Below, one piece after another: positions 6,911 through 14,812 of a stretch of DNA of 15,968 nucleotides. Origin of the DNA: Flavobacteriaceae bacterium UBA1903 (GTDB lineage: Bacteria > Bacteroidota > Bacteroidia > Flavobacteriales > Flavobacteriaceae). The notes beneath the pieces were generated by a model. The model searched no databases and was not told where the DNA came from. It saw only the letters and a list, made by a program, of their open reading frames with translations. Numbering within the stretch: the stretch's first letter is position 1; each line of letters begins with the position of its first letter. The stretch covers positions 103,489 through 119,456 of the forward strand of contig DDGL01000013.1 in NCBI GenBank assembly GCA_002337605.1, given 5' to 3'. The translations under genes were made by a program, and so were the position numbers.

Positions 6911-7324
6911 ATGAAAATAGCTATCATAAACGGACCCAACCTTAATTTATTAGGAACAAGAGAAACCAGTATTTATGGGAAGCAGTCTTTTCAGGAGTAT
7001 TTTTCTGAACTTCAGTTTAAGTTTACTGAAATAGAACTTACCTACTTCCAATCCAATATTGAAGGAGAACTTATAGATAAGTTACACGAATATGGATTTG
7101 CATACGATGGTATTATTTTAAACGCTGCAGCATATACCCACACCTCTGTTGGTATTGGAGATGCCGTAAAGGCAATTGAGTCTCCTGTGGTTGAAGTACA
7201 TATTTCCAATACCTTCGATAGAGAGAGCTACAGACATATTTCCTATGTTTCTCCCGCAGCAAAAGGGATTATTGTGGGCTTTGGGCTTGCAAGTTACGAA
7301 CTTGCCGTACAGAGTTTTTTATAA
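6911..7324 (+). CDS. aroQ: 3-dehydroquinate dehydratase, type II
   Basis: This enzyme catalyses step three of the shikimate pathway, dehydrating 3-dehydroquinate to 3-dehydroshikimate by the trans (type II) route as a cytosolic dodecamer. The 137 residues are a full-length family member. It begins with INGPNLNLLG (6-15) and the mobile lid carries R17 and catalytic Y22 (SIYG). N71 and H77 (NAAAYTHTS), D84, H97 and S99 (VEVHISN) and R108 supply the substrate-binding and proton-transfer residues. The protein ends in a helical GFGLASYELAV. It is convergent with the acyloxyacyl hydrolase gene, 18 bp away. A weak TATCTTTA box at 6797-6804 may be its promoter; otherwise the 120 bp between the upstream terminator and the start show nothing. 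Confidence 0.96.
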   Translation: MKIAIINGPNLNLLGTRETSIYGKQSFQEYFSELQFKFTEIELTYFQSNIEGELIDKLHEYGFAYDGIILNAAAYTHTSVGIGDAVKAIESPVVEVHISNTFDRESYRHISYVSPAAKGIIVGFGLASYELAVQSFL

Positions 7325-7342
7325 TTCCGAAAACCGCGTGTT

Positions 7343-8599
7343 TTATTTTTTAGAAAATAAATAAACATACCCAATCGAAAACTCTGTAAAGTCTGCTTGC
7401 CCAAGATTTGCATTTATAGAAGCTCCGGCATAGATATTATGCGTAGGACTTGTTTCATTTCCGAAGAGATAATACCGTAATCCCAATCGGGTTGCCAGTG
7501 CTTTTTTAAGCTTGTATTTAGAGTTGTACTCACCCAACATCCATTCTTCCGGAATCTCACGCGGGGTATTGTCCCACCCTTGATTAATACGCCAATCTAT
7601 ATCGTATGCGGGCTTGTGAAGGTTAGCGCCAATCATAAACGTGAGTCCAATGTGGTTTAATAACACCTCACCTTCAGCAAATAAGGTAAGGTTGGAGGCA
7701 GACCACGTTGGGTTGTCCTTAAGGTTTTCAAACTCTCTACCGTCCTGTACTAAGGATTCATTCTGAATGATATAATCGTAGTAATGCTCATAATACCTGT
7801 AGCTAAAACCTAACCCAACCTTAAAGGTTTTATGAAATTGTTTTCCTGCAGAAAGCGCCACGGTATACACCTCCTTTTGGTCATTATACACCAACGATAA
7901 AATATTAGAGCCTATTCCAATTCGAGGTGAAATATAATAGGAGGCACTCTTCTGAAAGTCATTGGCTGAAGTTTCAAGGGGTTGCTCTACTTTTTTGGTA
8001 CCCAATAGTGCCGAAACACTCCCTAACAAGGAGTTATATCCATTGTTAGGCAAGCGGGTGTGCCCGTTCGAATGATGCAAAAAACCACCCCCCAAACGCC
8101 ATTGTATGGTTTCAGACTCATAAATTTTATAGTGAAAAAAGAGACGGAACGTCCAGGTAAGATCGGTAGAAACGGCCTGATTTAAAGGATTGGTAACCGC
8201 ATCAAACTTTTTATTGAAATAGGAAGCGCCTAAGCCTACATTCATCGTAAAGGAACGGCGCGAACGCCCCAGTAAATTGAATTCAATAGTTGGGAGTACG
8301 GTATATGCTTGTCCTAAAAATTCGCTATTGCCATAATCTACAACACCCACCGCAACTCCGGTTTTAGGAAACCCTAGTCTATAGGCCCATTCTTGTGTAT
8401 TGCCATTCTGAAATTTCCCAAAACTCACATACAACCCCAGTGTTGAGGACGTTTCAGGAAAGTTAGAGTTGGATGCTGCTGTGGTGCCTGCTACAAATTC
8501 TGGTGTTATAAAGTTTGAAAAATCAGTCGCGTTAGAGGTGTTTTGCGCATACAGGCAAACACAGGCTAGTAGAAATAGTATAGTAGTAGTTTTCTTCAT
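7343..8599 (-). CDS. Acyloxyacyl hydrolase / PagL-like lipid A deacylase family outer-membrane protein
   Basis: Relatives are outer-membrane barrels that remove an acyl chain from lipid A (PagL-like 3-O-deacylase fold). I start it at the ATG at 8599, which gives MKKTTTILFLLACVCLYA followed by Gln19, a clean signal peptide. A TTG six codons upstream would spoil it. The key motif is FLHHSNGHTRLPNNGYNS (173-190), where H175 and S177 match the His-x-Ser catalytic pair of PagL; I cannot place the third acidic residue. Family-typical blocks precede it (EWAYRLGFPKTG 70-81, NVGLGASYFNKKFD 120-133, NPLNQAVSTDLTW 137-149). At 418 residues it is far longer than Pseudomonas PagL, with about 200 extra C-terminal residues of barrel-like strands, as in other Bacteroidota members. 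Deacylase activity is inferred. Confidence 0.8.
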   Translation of the reverse strand: MKKTTTILFLLACVCLYAQNTSNATDFSNFITPEFVAGTTAASNSNFPETSSTLGLYVSFGKFQNGNTQEWAYRLGFPKTGVAVGVVDYGNSEFLGQAYTVLPTIEFNLLGRSRRSFTMNVGLGASYFNKKFDAVTNPLNQAVSTDLTWTFRLFFHYKIYESETIQWRLGGGFLHHSNGHTRLPNNGYNSLLGSVSALLGTKKVEQPLETSANDFQKSASYYISPRIGIGSNILSLVYNDQKEVYTVALSAGKQFHKTFKVGLGFSYRYYEHYYDYIIQNESLVQDGREFENLKDNPTWSASNLTLFAEGEVLLNHIGLTFMIGANLHKPAYDIDWRINQGWDNTPREIPEEWMLGEYNSKYKLKKALATRLGLRYYLFGNETSPTHNIYAGASINANLGQADFTEFSIGYVYLFSKK

Positions 8600-8674
8600 C
8601 GAGCCTGCAAGAAACAATTTCTTCTGAAATTTTAAAAATTTAAAGGTACATTCGTATCTTAAAATATAGTATAA

Positions 8675-10045
8675 GTGGACTTTCTGGATACGTTATTTGC
8701 TGACATGGCCTCACTGGCATGGGGTTTACCCTTGCTTGTGTTACTTATGGGCGGCGGATTGTACCTGTTGTTTCGGATCAGGTTTTTACCATTCCGGTAT
8801 TTAGGACATGCGGTTGCCATTTTAAGCGGAAAATATAACAATGAACATGATGCTGGCGAAATTACCCATTTTCAGGCATTAACCACAGCACTCTCTGCAA
8901 CGGTTGGGATGGGAAATATTTCAGGAGTTGCCGTGGCGATTGCCATTGGCGGACCGGGAGCTGTTTTCTGGATGTGGGTAAGTGCAGTTATTGGCATGTC
9001 CACTAAGTTTTTTACAGCAAGTCTTTCGGTACTATACCGCGGTAAAGACACCGAAGGAAATATACAAGGCGGCCCAATGTATTTTATAACAGAAGGGCTG
9101 GGAAAAAAATGGAAATTTCTGGCGGTGTTTTTTAGTGTTGCCGGACTCGTTGGGGCTTTGCCTGTTTTTAATGTAAACCAGCTTACCCAGGCTATCAACG
9201 ACCTGCTTTTAAAACCTGCCAATGTATATACAGGAACAACCAGTAATATAGCAATTGGTGTAATCTTAGCAGTGATTACTGCGATAGTTGTCTTAGGCGG
9301 GTTGTCTAGAATTAGTAAAACAACTTCTAAGCTGGTACCGGGAATGGTATTACTTTATTTTGGGATGGTACTTTTTATCTTGGCAGTAAACTTCAGTGAA
9401 GTACCTACCTATCTTTCCTTAATATTTACCGATGCGTTTTCAGCTTCATTCTATAAAGGAGATGCCTTTTTAGGAGGTGTTGTTGGTGGGATAATTCTTT
9501 TAGGAATACGACGTGGCGCATTCTCTAACGAAGCAGGTATTGGTACCGCACCCATGGCGCACGGAGCGACCAAAACCAATGAACCCATACGCGAAGGCCT
9601 GGTGGCAATGTTGGGGCCGGCCATAGATACGCTAGTTGTATGTACCCTTACAGCACTAGCGATTCTGGTAACGGGCGTCTGGCAATCCAGCGAAGCAAAT
9701 GGGGTGACACTCACCGCAGCTGCTTTTACAGAAACCATTCCTCAATATGGAAAGTATGCACTGCTTTTATGTATTGCTGTATTTAGTATCTCCTCGCTGT
9801 TTTCTTATTCATACTACGGAACAAAGTGTATGTCCTTTTTATTTGGTGCCAAGCATAAGGGTATATACAATTACTTTTATATTGCCAGTATCATTTTAGG
9901 AGCTACGACATCTCTCAGTATGATGATTAACTTAATAGACACGTTCTTTGCGCTTATGGCGATCCCTACCATGGTAGCCACGATACTATTAGCGCCAAAA
10001 GTGATTGCTGAAGCAAGGCGGTACTTTTCAAGCCTGAAGAGATAA
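8675..10045 (+). CDS. Sodium:alanine symporter, AGCS family
   Basis: This inner-membrane symporter imports alanine or glycine with Na+. The 456 residues carry about ten to eleven hydrophobic segments. The AGCS signature is exact at residues 92-107 (GGPGAVFWMWVSAVIG). ATVGMGNISG (75-84), QGGPMYFITEGLG (131-143) and RRGAFSNEAGIGTAPMAHGA (279-298) are also conserved blocks of this family. The start is GTG at 8675. An in-frame TAA lies directly before it, so nothing longer is possible, and the first ten residues (MDFLDTLFAD) resemble the short cytoplasmic lead-in of homologues; the alternative ATG at 8705 would remove them. It is divergent from the hydrolase gene across only 75 bp of AT-rich DNA, and its stop lies one base from the stop of the convergent SGNH-like gene. 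Substrate preference beyond small amino acids is inferred. Confidence 0.94.
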   Translation: MDFLDTLFADMASLAWGLPLLVLLMGGGLYLLFRIRFLPFRYLGHAVAILSGKYNNEHDAGEITHFQALTTALSATVGMGNISGVAVAIAIGGPGAVFWMWVSAVIGMSTKFFTASLSVLYRGKDTEGNIQGGPMYFITEGLGKKWKFLAVFFSVAGLVGALPVFNVNQLTQAINDLLLKPANVYTGTTSNIAIGVILAVITAIVVLGGLSRISKTTSKLVPGMVLLYFGMVLFILAVNFSEVPTYLSLIFTDAFSASFYKGDAFLGGVVGGIILLGIRRGAFSNEAGIGTAPMAHGATKTNEPIREGLVAMLGPAIDTLVVCTLTALAILVTGVWQSSEANGVTLTAAAFTETIPQYGKYALLLCIAVFSISSLFSYSYYGTKCMSFLFGAKHKGIYNYFYIASIILGATTSLSMMINLIDTFFALMAIPTMVATILLAPKVIAEARRYFSSLKR

Positions 10046-10046
10046 T

Positions 10047-10988
10047 TCAGTTTAGTAAACTGTTTAAATAGATATTTAAATCTGTAGAAAACTTCTTACC
10101 TCCTCTGGGGTTTAAATGACTTTGGTTCCAGTAATCTTTAGCTGAGTACTGCAGCGTATCTGCTTCCTGAAGGTACAATTCAATAGTACTATAGCGTTGT
10201 TTTGTAAGCTGCACGATGCTATCCCGTCTTTTTAAAATTTCAGGGACACGCTGGCGGTGGTAGGTTTTATACATAGGGACTTCAACCAGCATCACGTTTA
10301 GTTTTTTTGCTTCCAGATACTCTAGCATTTCAAAAAATAACTTCGTGTTCTGTTCAAATAGCTCCAGATTAGGTACTTTGTTTATTTTAAATACTTTTTT
10401 TTCTGAAATCTTAGCTTCATCGTAATTCAAGTCTTTAAATACACCGGCATAATTAAGCGTATCGTATCCAAACCTGTTAAAGCCGAAGCTTTCTTCCCTT
10501 TTTATATAATACTCATATAACTTTTCGGATAAAAATTGTGGATTGGAAAGGTAGATGAGCTGGTCTTTAAAATAGGTCTTGCGCTCGAAGTTATTTGCGC
10601 CGTAATAGGTCAAGTAGATACTATTCTTCCAAAAAGCGGAGCTGTTGTGAGGTAATTCAAAATGACTGTAGGAAGCTTCAATAATGACCGTTTTAACGTT
10701 GGGAAGTTTTGGTAACAGTTGTTTCAGTAATTTGAAATCGGTATCGTGATGTTGATTTCCAGAAGCTAAGTTCAGCGTTTTTAAGTCAATAAGTGCTGGG
10801 TTTATAGCGTTTTTAACCTGTGATGAGCCTAAGGCCAGTACTTCAATAGTTTCGCCTTCTGTCTTCATATATTCTGAAATATACCGATAACTCATAGGCA
10901 ATTCTCTGGTGGCAAATTCCACGGCAAGGTACCCCAGAACTACCGGGATAAAGAAAGCAAAAAGCGATATAATAAATGTACGTTGCAT
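10047..10988 (-). CDS. SGNH-hydrolase-like membrane-anchored protein paired with an MBOAT acyltransferase
   Basis: The first 25 residues contain one hydrophobic helix (about 5-24), probably an uncleaved anchor holding a periplasmic domain. The domain resembles the SGNH/DltD-AlgJ-like class: LALGSSQ (51-57) would be block I with nucleophile Ser55 or Ser56, GN at 77-78 a candidate oxyanion block, and NQSHLNPRGG (288-297) block V with H291. In SGNH enzymes block V is usually D-x-x-H; here the Asp position is N288, so the triad may be altered. The ATG overlaps the MBOAT stop as TAATG, indicating translational coupling. By analogy with AlgI-AlgJ/X and DltB-DltD pairs, it probably transfers or handles acetyl groups for a surface glycan. 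Fold assignment is by motif only and the substrate is unknown. Confidence 0.6.
   Translation of the reverse strand: MQRTFIISLFAFFIPVVLGYLAVEFATRELPMSYRYISEYMKTEGETIEVLALGSSQVKNAINPALIDLKTLNLASGNQHHDTDFKLLKQLLPKLPNVKTVIIEASYSHFELPHNSSAFWKNSIYLTYYGANNFERKTYFKDQLIYLSNPQFLSEKLYEYYIKREESFGFNRFGYDTLNYAGVFKDLNYDEAKISEKKVFKINKVPNLELFEQNTKLFFEMLEYLEAKKLNVMLVEVPMYKTYHRQRVPEILKRRDSIVQLTKQRYSTIELYLQEADTLQYSAKDYWNQSHLNPRGGKKFSTDLNIYLNSLLN
10048..10080. repeat. Two adjacent perfect palindromes at a convergent gene junction
   Basis: CAGTTTAGTAAACTG (10048-10062, 7-bp arms) is immediately followed by TTTAAATAGATATTTAAA (10063-10080, 8-bp arms). They lie inside the last codons of the SGNH-like gene, just beyond the symporter stop. 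With no room between the two stops, they may act as a bidirectional transcript-end structure. A classical T-tract terminator is not present. Confidence 0.4.
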
Positions 10989-12418
10989 TAAAACTGAAAA
11001 TAAATAAAAGCCTCTTTAGGCTCTGCATAGCGAATGATTAAAATAATTAAAACATAATAAAGTACCCAACGGGCAGGCTTCGGAATTTTTAATTGTAATT
11101 CTTCTAACGGATACGCTTTATGGACGGTTACAATTTCAGCTAGAATAAGGGCTACAAGGTACAGCAGTTTCCAGGCGATTAATGATGATATACTGGTAAA
11201 CTCAGTCAAAGTGAAAATCCGCTTTATAATAAACCAGGCCTCTGCAATACTTTCAGCTCTAAAAAAAATACTTGAAATGGAAGTAATACTGAAAAAATAG
11301 AAAAGTGTTACCAAACGTGGGGTCGTGGGTAACCATGTTGCCAGGGTTTTTTTTCTGCTAAAAAATGGAATGCGCTCCACGGCCAGAACAATACCATTAA
11401 ACAACCCGAAAGCCAGGAACGTCCAGTTGGCTCCGTGCCAGAAACCTACCAGAAGCATCGTAAGGAGTAGCCCGATTACCCGAGTGCTTCGGGTTAGTTT
11501 TTTGAAACTTTTTACAAATGGAATGTAGACATAATCTGTAAACCAGTTGGTAAGAGTAATGTGCCAGCGTTGCCAGAATCGGGTAATAGATTTGGCTAAA
11601 TAAGGGATTTTGAAGTTATTATGTAGCTTGAAACCAAATAGTTTTGCGGTACCCACAGCAATATCTGTGTAGCCGGAAAAGTCACAATACACCTGGAAAG
11701 AGAATAATACAGCCGCAAAGGCTAGAGTAAAAGCCCCGTAGTTTTCAGGGTTTTCAAAAGCTAGTGTCACGGCGATGCCTAATTTATCTGCCACTACAAT
11801 TTTTTTAAAGAGGCCCCAGAGTATTTGTCGAAGCCCCTCTTTGGACTGCTGAAGGTTAAAGATGCGCTTGTTTTCAAATTGAGGTAATAAAAACTTTGCA
11901 CGTTCAATAGGCCCCGCTACTAATTGTGGAAAGAAACTCACAAAACACAAAAACTCCAGCAGGTTTCTGGTGGGCTCAATCCTTCCTTTATACACATCTA
12001 TGGTGTAGCTCAAGGTCTGAAATGTATAGAAGCTAAGTCCTAAGGGGATTAGTACATTCCAGATAGTAAACGAAGTTGCAACCCCTTCCGAAGAGAACAG
12101 CGTTGTAAACTCAGTTACAAAAAAGTTGAAATATTTAAAGGTAAAGAGAACTCCTAAGTTCCATAGGATGCTTCCATACAACCAGAGCTTCTTTGTGTTT
12201 TTACTTTTAGAGTTCCCAATGGCCTGTCCCGCCAGGTAGTCAATTAATGAGCTGGCAACCAGCAATCCTAAAAACCGCCAGTCCCATAAGCCATAAAACA
12301 AATAGCTGGCAACTAATAGGAGTAAATTTTGTAGTGTACGTCGCTTGCTACCCAAAAACCAGTATAAGGCATAGACCACAACTAAGAAAACCCCAAAATC
12401 GAACGAATTGAAAAGCAC
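10988..12418 (-). CDS. MBOAT family O-acyltransferase (AlgI/DltB-like)
   Basis: This polytopic inner-membrane protein of 476 residues probably passes acyl (acetyl) groups from a cytoplasmic donor across the membrane for O-acylation of an extracytoplasmic polysaccharide. Conserved MBOAT/AlgI blocks are present: LSFYTFQTLSYTIDVYKG (128-145), FFPQLVAGPIERA (162-174), YCDFSGYTDIAVG (244-256) and RFWQRWHITLTNWFTDYVYI (280-299), then GFWHGANWTF (325-334), whose H328 is the invariant catalytic histidine. The start is GTG at 12418, chosen because homologues begin with the same (M)LFNSxxF sequence. A minus-strand TATCTTTAG box lies about 15 bp upstream (12433-12441). It overlaps the downstream SGNH-like gene by one base, so the two form an operon. 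The acceptor glycan is not evident, as no polysaccharide synthesis genes lie in the window. Confidence 0.92.
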   Translation of the reverse strand: MLFNSFDFGVFLVVVYALYWFLGSKRRTLQNLLLLVASYLFYGLWDWRFLGLLVASSLIDYLAGQAIGNSKSKNTKKLWLYGSILWNLGVLFTFKYFNFFVTEFTTLFSSEGVATSFTIWNVLIPLGLSFYTFQTLSYTIDVYKGRIEPTRNLLEFLCFVSFFPQLVAGPIERAKFLLPQFENKRIFNLQQSKEGLRQILWGLFKKIVVADKLGIAVTLAFENPENYGAFTLAFAAVLFSFQVYCDFSGYTDIAVGTAKLFGFKLHNNFKIPYLAKSITRFWQRWHITLTNWFTDYVYIPFVKSFKKLTRSTRVIGLLLTMLLVGFWHGANWTFLAFGLFNGIVLAVERIPFFSRKKTLATWLPTTPRLVTLFYFFSITSISSIFFRAESIAEAWFIIKRIFTLTEFTSISSLIAWKLLYLVALILAEIVTVHKAYPLEELQLKIPKPARWVLYYVLIILIIRYAEPKEAFIYFQF

Positions 12419-12460
12419 TTCAGAAATTTGGGCTAAAGATAGTAAAGTAGGGCGGACTGC

Positions 12461-13543
12461 CTACTCTAAAACAATTTGGTATTCGCTTAACATTTGCAGT
12501 AGCACAGTTTCGGTAGGAGAGAAGTGAGGAATAGAGGTAATATCCTCTTCGTGGTTTAATTTTTTTAGATAAAATTCAATAGATCCATCTTCGTATTTTT
12601 CGGGGAGAATGGGGTGTACATAATACTCCCGGCACACAGAACGTGTATTGCCTAAACCTTCGGCAGCGGTATCGTAAGCGCTTAAAATAGTACTTTTTAT
12701 TTCTTTTTTGGTATCGTGCAATCCAACCTTATAGAGGTATTCAAAAAACAATTTACTTGCTGCCCAGGTTCTAAAGTCTTTTGCTGAAAAAAGGTCGCCA
12801 CTTAACTCGTGTATGTAATCGTTTACCATACCACTGTCAATACTGTGGTGCGTACCGTTTTCATCGTAATACTGAAATAACTCCCAGCCAGGTATTTCTT
12901 CACATTGCATCACTAGTTTTTGTAAATGCTTATCTGCAATTGTTACTTGATGTTTTTTACCTTTTTTACCAACAAATTCAAACGCTAATTCTTTACCTGA
13001 AACATCTAAATGCTTGGTGCGCATCGTGGAAAGTCCATAGGTTTTATTTTTTTTAGCGTAGTATTCGTTACCAATACGAATGTGTGTTTCCTCCATTAAT
13101 TTTAAAATCAATGCCAGACACTTTCGTTTTGTCATAGTGGTGAGTGAAAGATCCTTTTCAACTTGAGCTCTTATTTTTGGGAGCACATTGCCAAAGGCAC
13201 TCATCTTAAAAAATTTAGTTTTGTTCTTTATTTCAGACCAACTGGGGTGGTAGCGGTATTGTTTGCGGTTTTTCTGGTCACGACCAATAACTTGTAGGTG
13301 GCCGTTTTGGAGATGTGTAATTTTTACATCTTTCCAGGCGGGAGGTATCACAAGACTTTTAAATCTTTTTAGAGATTTCTTATCAACTATCTTCTTTCCG
13401 TCCTTGGTGTAATAAAATCCCCGACCGTGCTTATGTCGCTTTATAGTTAGCTTATTGTCGGTTACATAAATAAGGTTGGCAAGCTTCGCCGCTTCAACGG
13501 GATTCTTTAAAATTTTAGTAGCCTGCGGTGCTTTTATAACCAT
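12461..13543 (-). CDS. DNA topoisomerase IB (poxvirus type)
   Basis: This enzyme relaxes supercoiled DNA by making a transient 3'-phosphotyrosyl nick, without ATP. The 360 residues match bacterial type IB enzymes: an N-terminal DNA clamp domain (about 1-100, with VIPPAWKDV and RYHP) and the catalytic domain. Visible active-site residues are R156 (ETHIRIGNEYY), K193 in VGKKGKKH, R258 (KDFRTWAA) and the nucleophile, most likely Y308 of CREYYVHP, by analogy with the SYVHP motif of relatives. N299 of LGNT is near the position of the viral active-site His. The ATG at 13543 gives a basic N-terminus. It lies 64 bp downstream of the peptidase gene on the same strand and 42 bp upstream of the MBOAT gene; no terminator was seen in either gap, so read-through is possible. 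Confidence 0.92.
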   Translation of the reverse strand: MVIKAPQATKILKNPVEAAKLANLIYVTDNKLTIKRHKHGRGFYYTKDGKKIVDKKSLKRFKSLVIPPAWKDVKITHLQNGHLQVIGRDQKNRKQYRYHPSWSEIKNKTKFFKMSAFGNVLPKIRAQVEKDLSLTTMTKRKCLALILKLMEETHIRIGNEYYAKKNKTYGLSTMRTKHLDVSGKELAFEFVGKKGKKHQVTIADKHLQKLVMQCEEIPGWELFQYYDENGTHHSIDSGMVNDYIHELSGDLFSAKDFRTWAASKLFFEYLYKVGLHDTKKEIKSTILSAYDTAAEGLGNTRSVCREYYVHPILPEKYEDGSIEFYLKKLNHEEDITSIPHFSPTETVLLQMLSEYQIVLE

Positions 13544-13607
13544 AGCCTAAAAGTACTTTCAACAAAAGTTAAAAGCTCTTAACGACTCGCCAATTTATTC
13601 TGAAAAA

Positions 13608-14693
13608 TTAATCGAAGTAACTAAATGTTTCGCCGTCTTTTAGTTGTAGGAGCGTTTCATAGATAAGTTTGATAACATTTTCTACGTCGTCTCTGTGCAC
13701 CATTTCAACCGTTGTATGCATATACCGTAGTGGTAATGAAATCAAAGCACTCGCTACACCACTTCCACTATACGCAAAAGCATCTGTATCGGTTCCTGTG
13801 GCTCTGGATAGTGCCGCGCGCTGGAACGGTATTTTTTTCTTTTCGGCGGTTTCGGTAATTAAGTCACGTAACTTTTGTTGAACTGCCGGGGCATATGCGA
13901 TTACGGGACCATCCCCAATTTTTGCTGCACCTTGTTTCTTTTGTTCAATCATAGGGGTAGTAGTGTCGTGGGTAACATCGGTAACAATGGCTACATTGGG
14001 CTGTATACGTTCTGCGATCATTTGTGCGCCACGTAATCCAATTTCTTCCTGTACAGAGTTCGTAATGTAAAGGCCGAAAGGTAATTTCTTTTTGTTTTCT
14101 TTCAGCATTCGGGCTACTTCAGCAATCATAAACCCACCCATACGGTTGTCTAGTGCGCGACATACAAATTTATCATCGTTCAAAACATGAAAAGTGTCAG
14201 GGTAGGTGATGACACAACCTACGTGGATTCCCATTTTCTCTACTTCATCTTTGTCTTTTGCACCAACGTCTATAAAAATGTTTTCCGGCTTAGGAGCTTC
14301 TTCTTTAGATTTATTACGGGTATGGATGGCTGGCCACCCAAAAACCCCTTTTTTTATTCCATCTTTTGTGTGAATATTCACGATCTTGGAAGGTGCGATC
14401 TGGTGATCGCTACCACCGTTTCGGATCACATAGAGTAATCCGTTGTCGCTTATATAGTTTACATACCAGGATATTTCATCTGCGTGCCCTTCAATAACAA
14501 CCTTGTATTTTGCCTTTGGGTTAATTACAGCAACAGCGGTACCATAGGTGTCGGTTATAAATTCATCAACATAGGGCTTTAGATACTCCATCCAGAGCTT
14601 TTGTCCATCCCACTCATAGCCAGTAGGTGATGCGTTGTTTAGATAATTTTCTAAAAAGGTAAGCGACTTTTTATTGAGGATAGATTTTGCCAT
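13608..14693 (-). CDS. M42 family metallo-aminopeptidase (glutamyl aminopeptidase/endoglucanase-like)
   Basis: This cytosolic dinuclear-metal aminopeptidase of the TET/FrvX class typically forms dodecameric shells that trim peptides from the N-terminus. Expected metal ligands and catalytic residues are all present: H70 and D72 (EGHADEIS), D182 (RALDNRMGG), E216-E217 (VQEEIGLRGA), D239 (VTDVTHD) and H326 (RYMHTTVE). The N-terminal SPTGYEWDG (22-30) and the C-terminal HRDDVENVIKLI also fit. The insertion between H70 and D182 forms the dimerisation domain, as in the family. Length 361 is normal. The ATG at 14693 is preceded on the minus strand by an exact TAATTTTG -7 box (14728-14735). It is divergent from the DUF4294 gene. 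Substrate preference (Asp/Glu or neutral residues) cannot be set from this reading. Despite the historical cellulase name, glycosidase activity is not expected. Confidence 0.93.
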   Translation of the reverse strand: MAKSILNKKSLTFLENYLNNASPTGYEWDGQKLWMEYLKPYVDEFITDTYGTAVAVINPKAKYKVVIEGHADEISWYVNYISDNGLLYVIRNGGSDHQIAPSKIVNIHTKDGIKKGVFGWPAIHTRNKSKEEAPKPENIFIDVGAKDKDEVEKMGIHVGCVITYPDTFHVLNDDKFVCRALDNRMGGFMIAEVARMLKENKKKLPFGLYITNSVQEEIGLRGAQMIAERIQPNVAIVTDVTHDTTTPMIEQKKQGAAKIGDGPVIAYAPAVQQKLRDLITETAEKKKIPFQRAALSRATGTDTDAFAYSGSGVASALISLPLRYMHTTVEMVHRDDVENVIKLIYETLLQLKDGETFSYFD

Positions 14694-14727
14694 AGTTGGT
14701 GAATGCTAAAATTATAAAGATGAATGC

Positions 14728-14735
14728 CAAAATTA
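14728..14735 (-). promoter_or_regulatory. -7 promoter box for the M42 peptidase
   Basis: Minus-strand TAATTTTG matches TAnnTTTG exactly, 34 bp before the ATG. A TTG at 14762-14764 (minus) lies 26 bp upstream, slightly farther than the usual 17-23. Confidence 0.5.
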
Positions 14736-14769
14736 AGAATTTATAAACTAGTAAGCTCGTACAATTTTT

Positions 14770-14777
14770 TAATTTTG
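14770..14777 (+). promoter_or_regulatory. -7 promoter box for the DUF4294 gene
   Basis: TAATTTTG is an exact match to TAnnTTTG, 35 bp before the start codon at 14813. It is the same octamer as the divergent box at 14728-14735, so the two promoters stand back to back in a 119-bp intergenic region. Confidence 0.5.
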
Positions 14778-14812
14778 GAACAGTTTTGGTTTAAGAGAAG
14801 AAAAACATTTCA

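Noticed and set aside
7176..7364. A 62-codon plus-strand frame overlapping the end of aroQ
   Set aside because: It is a frame shadow of aroQ; its translation has no family resemblance, whereas the aroQ frame is complete and conserved to its C-terminus.
8599..8617. TTG start six codons upstream of the acyloxyacyl hydrolase ATG
   Set aside because: It would add FLAGS-type residues ahead of a clean signal peptide. The ATG at 8599 gives the expected MKK start and Ala-Gln cleavage site.
9451..9738. Minus-strand open frames within the symporter gene
   Set aside because: They are antisense shadows with the Pro/Ala/Ser-rich composition expected from reading a hydrophobic membrane gene backwards.
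13548..13555. Minus-strand TACTTTTA box only five bases before the topoisomerase start, suggesting a leaderless transcript
   Set aside because: It is off-consensus at the last base, lacks a -33 TTG at the right spacing and may simply be AT-rich DNA; too weak to list.
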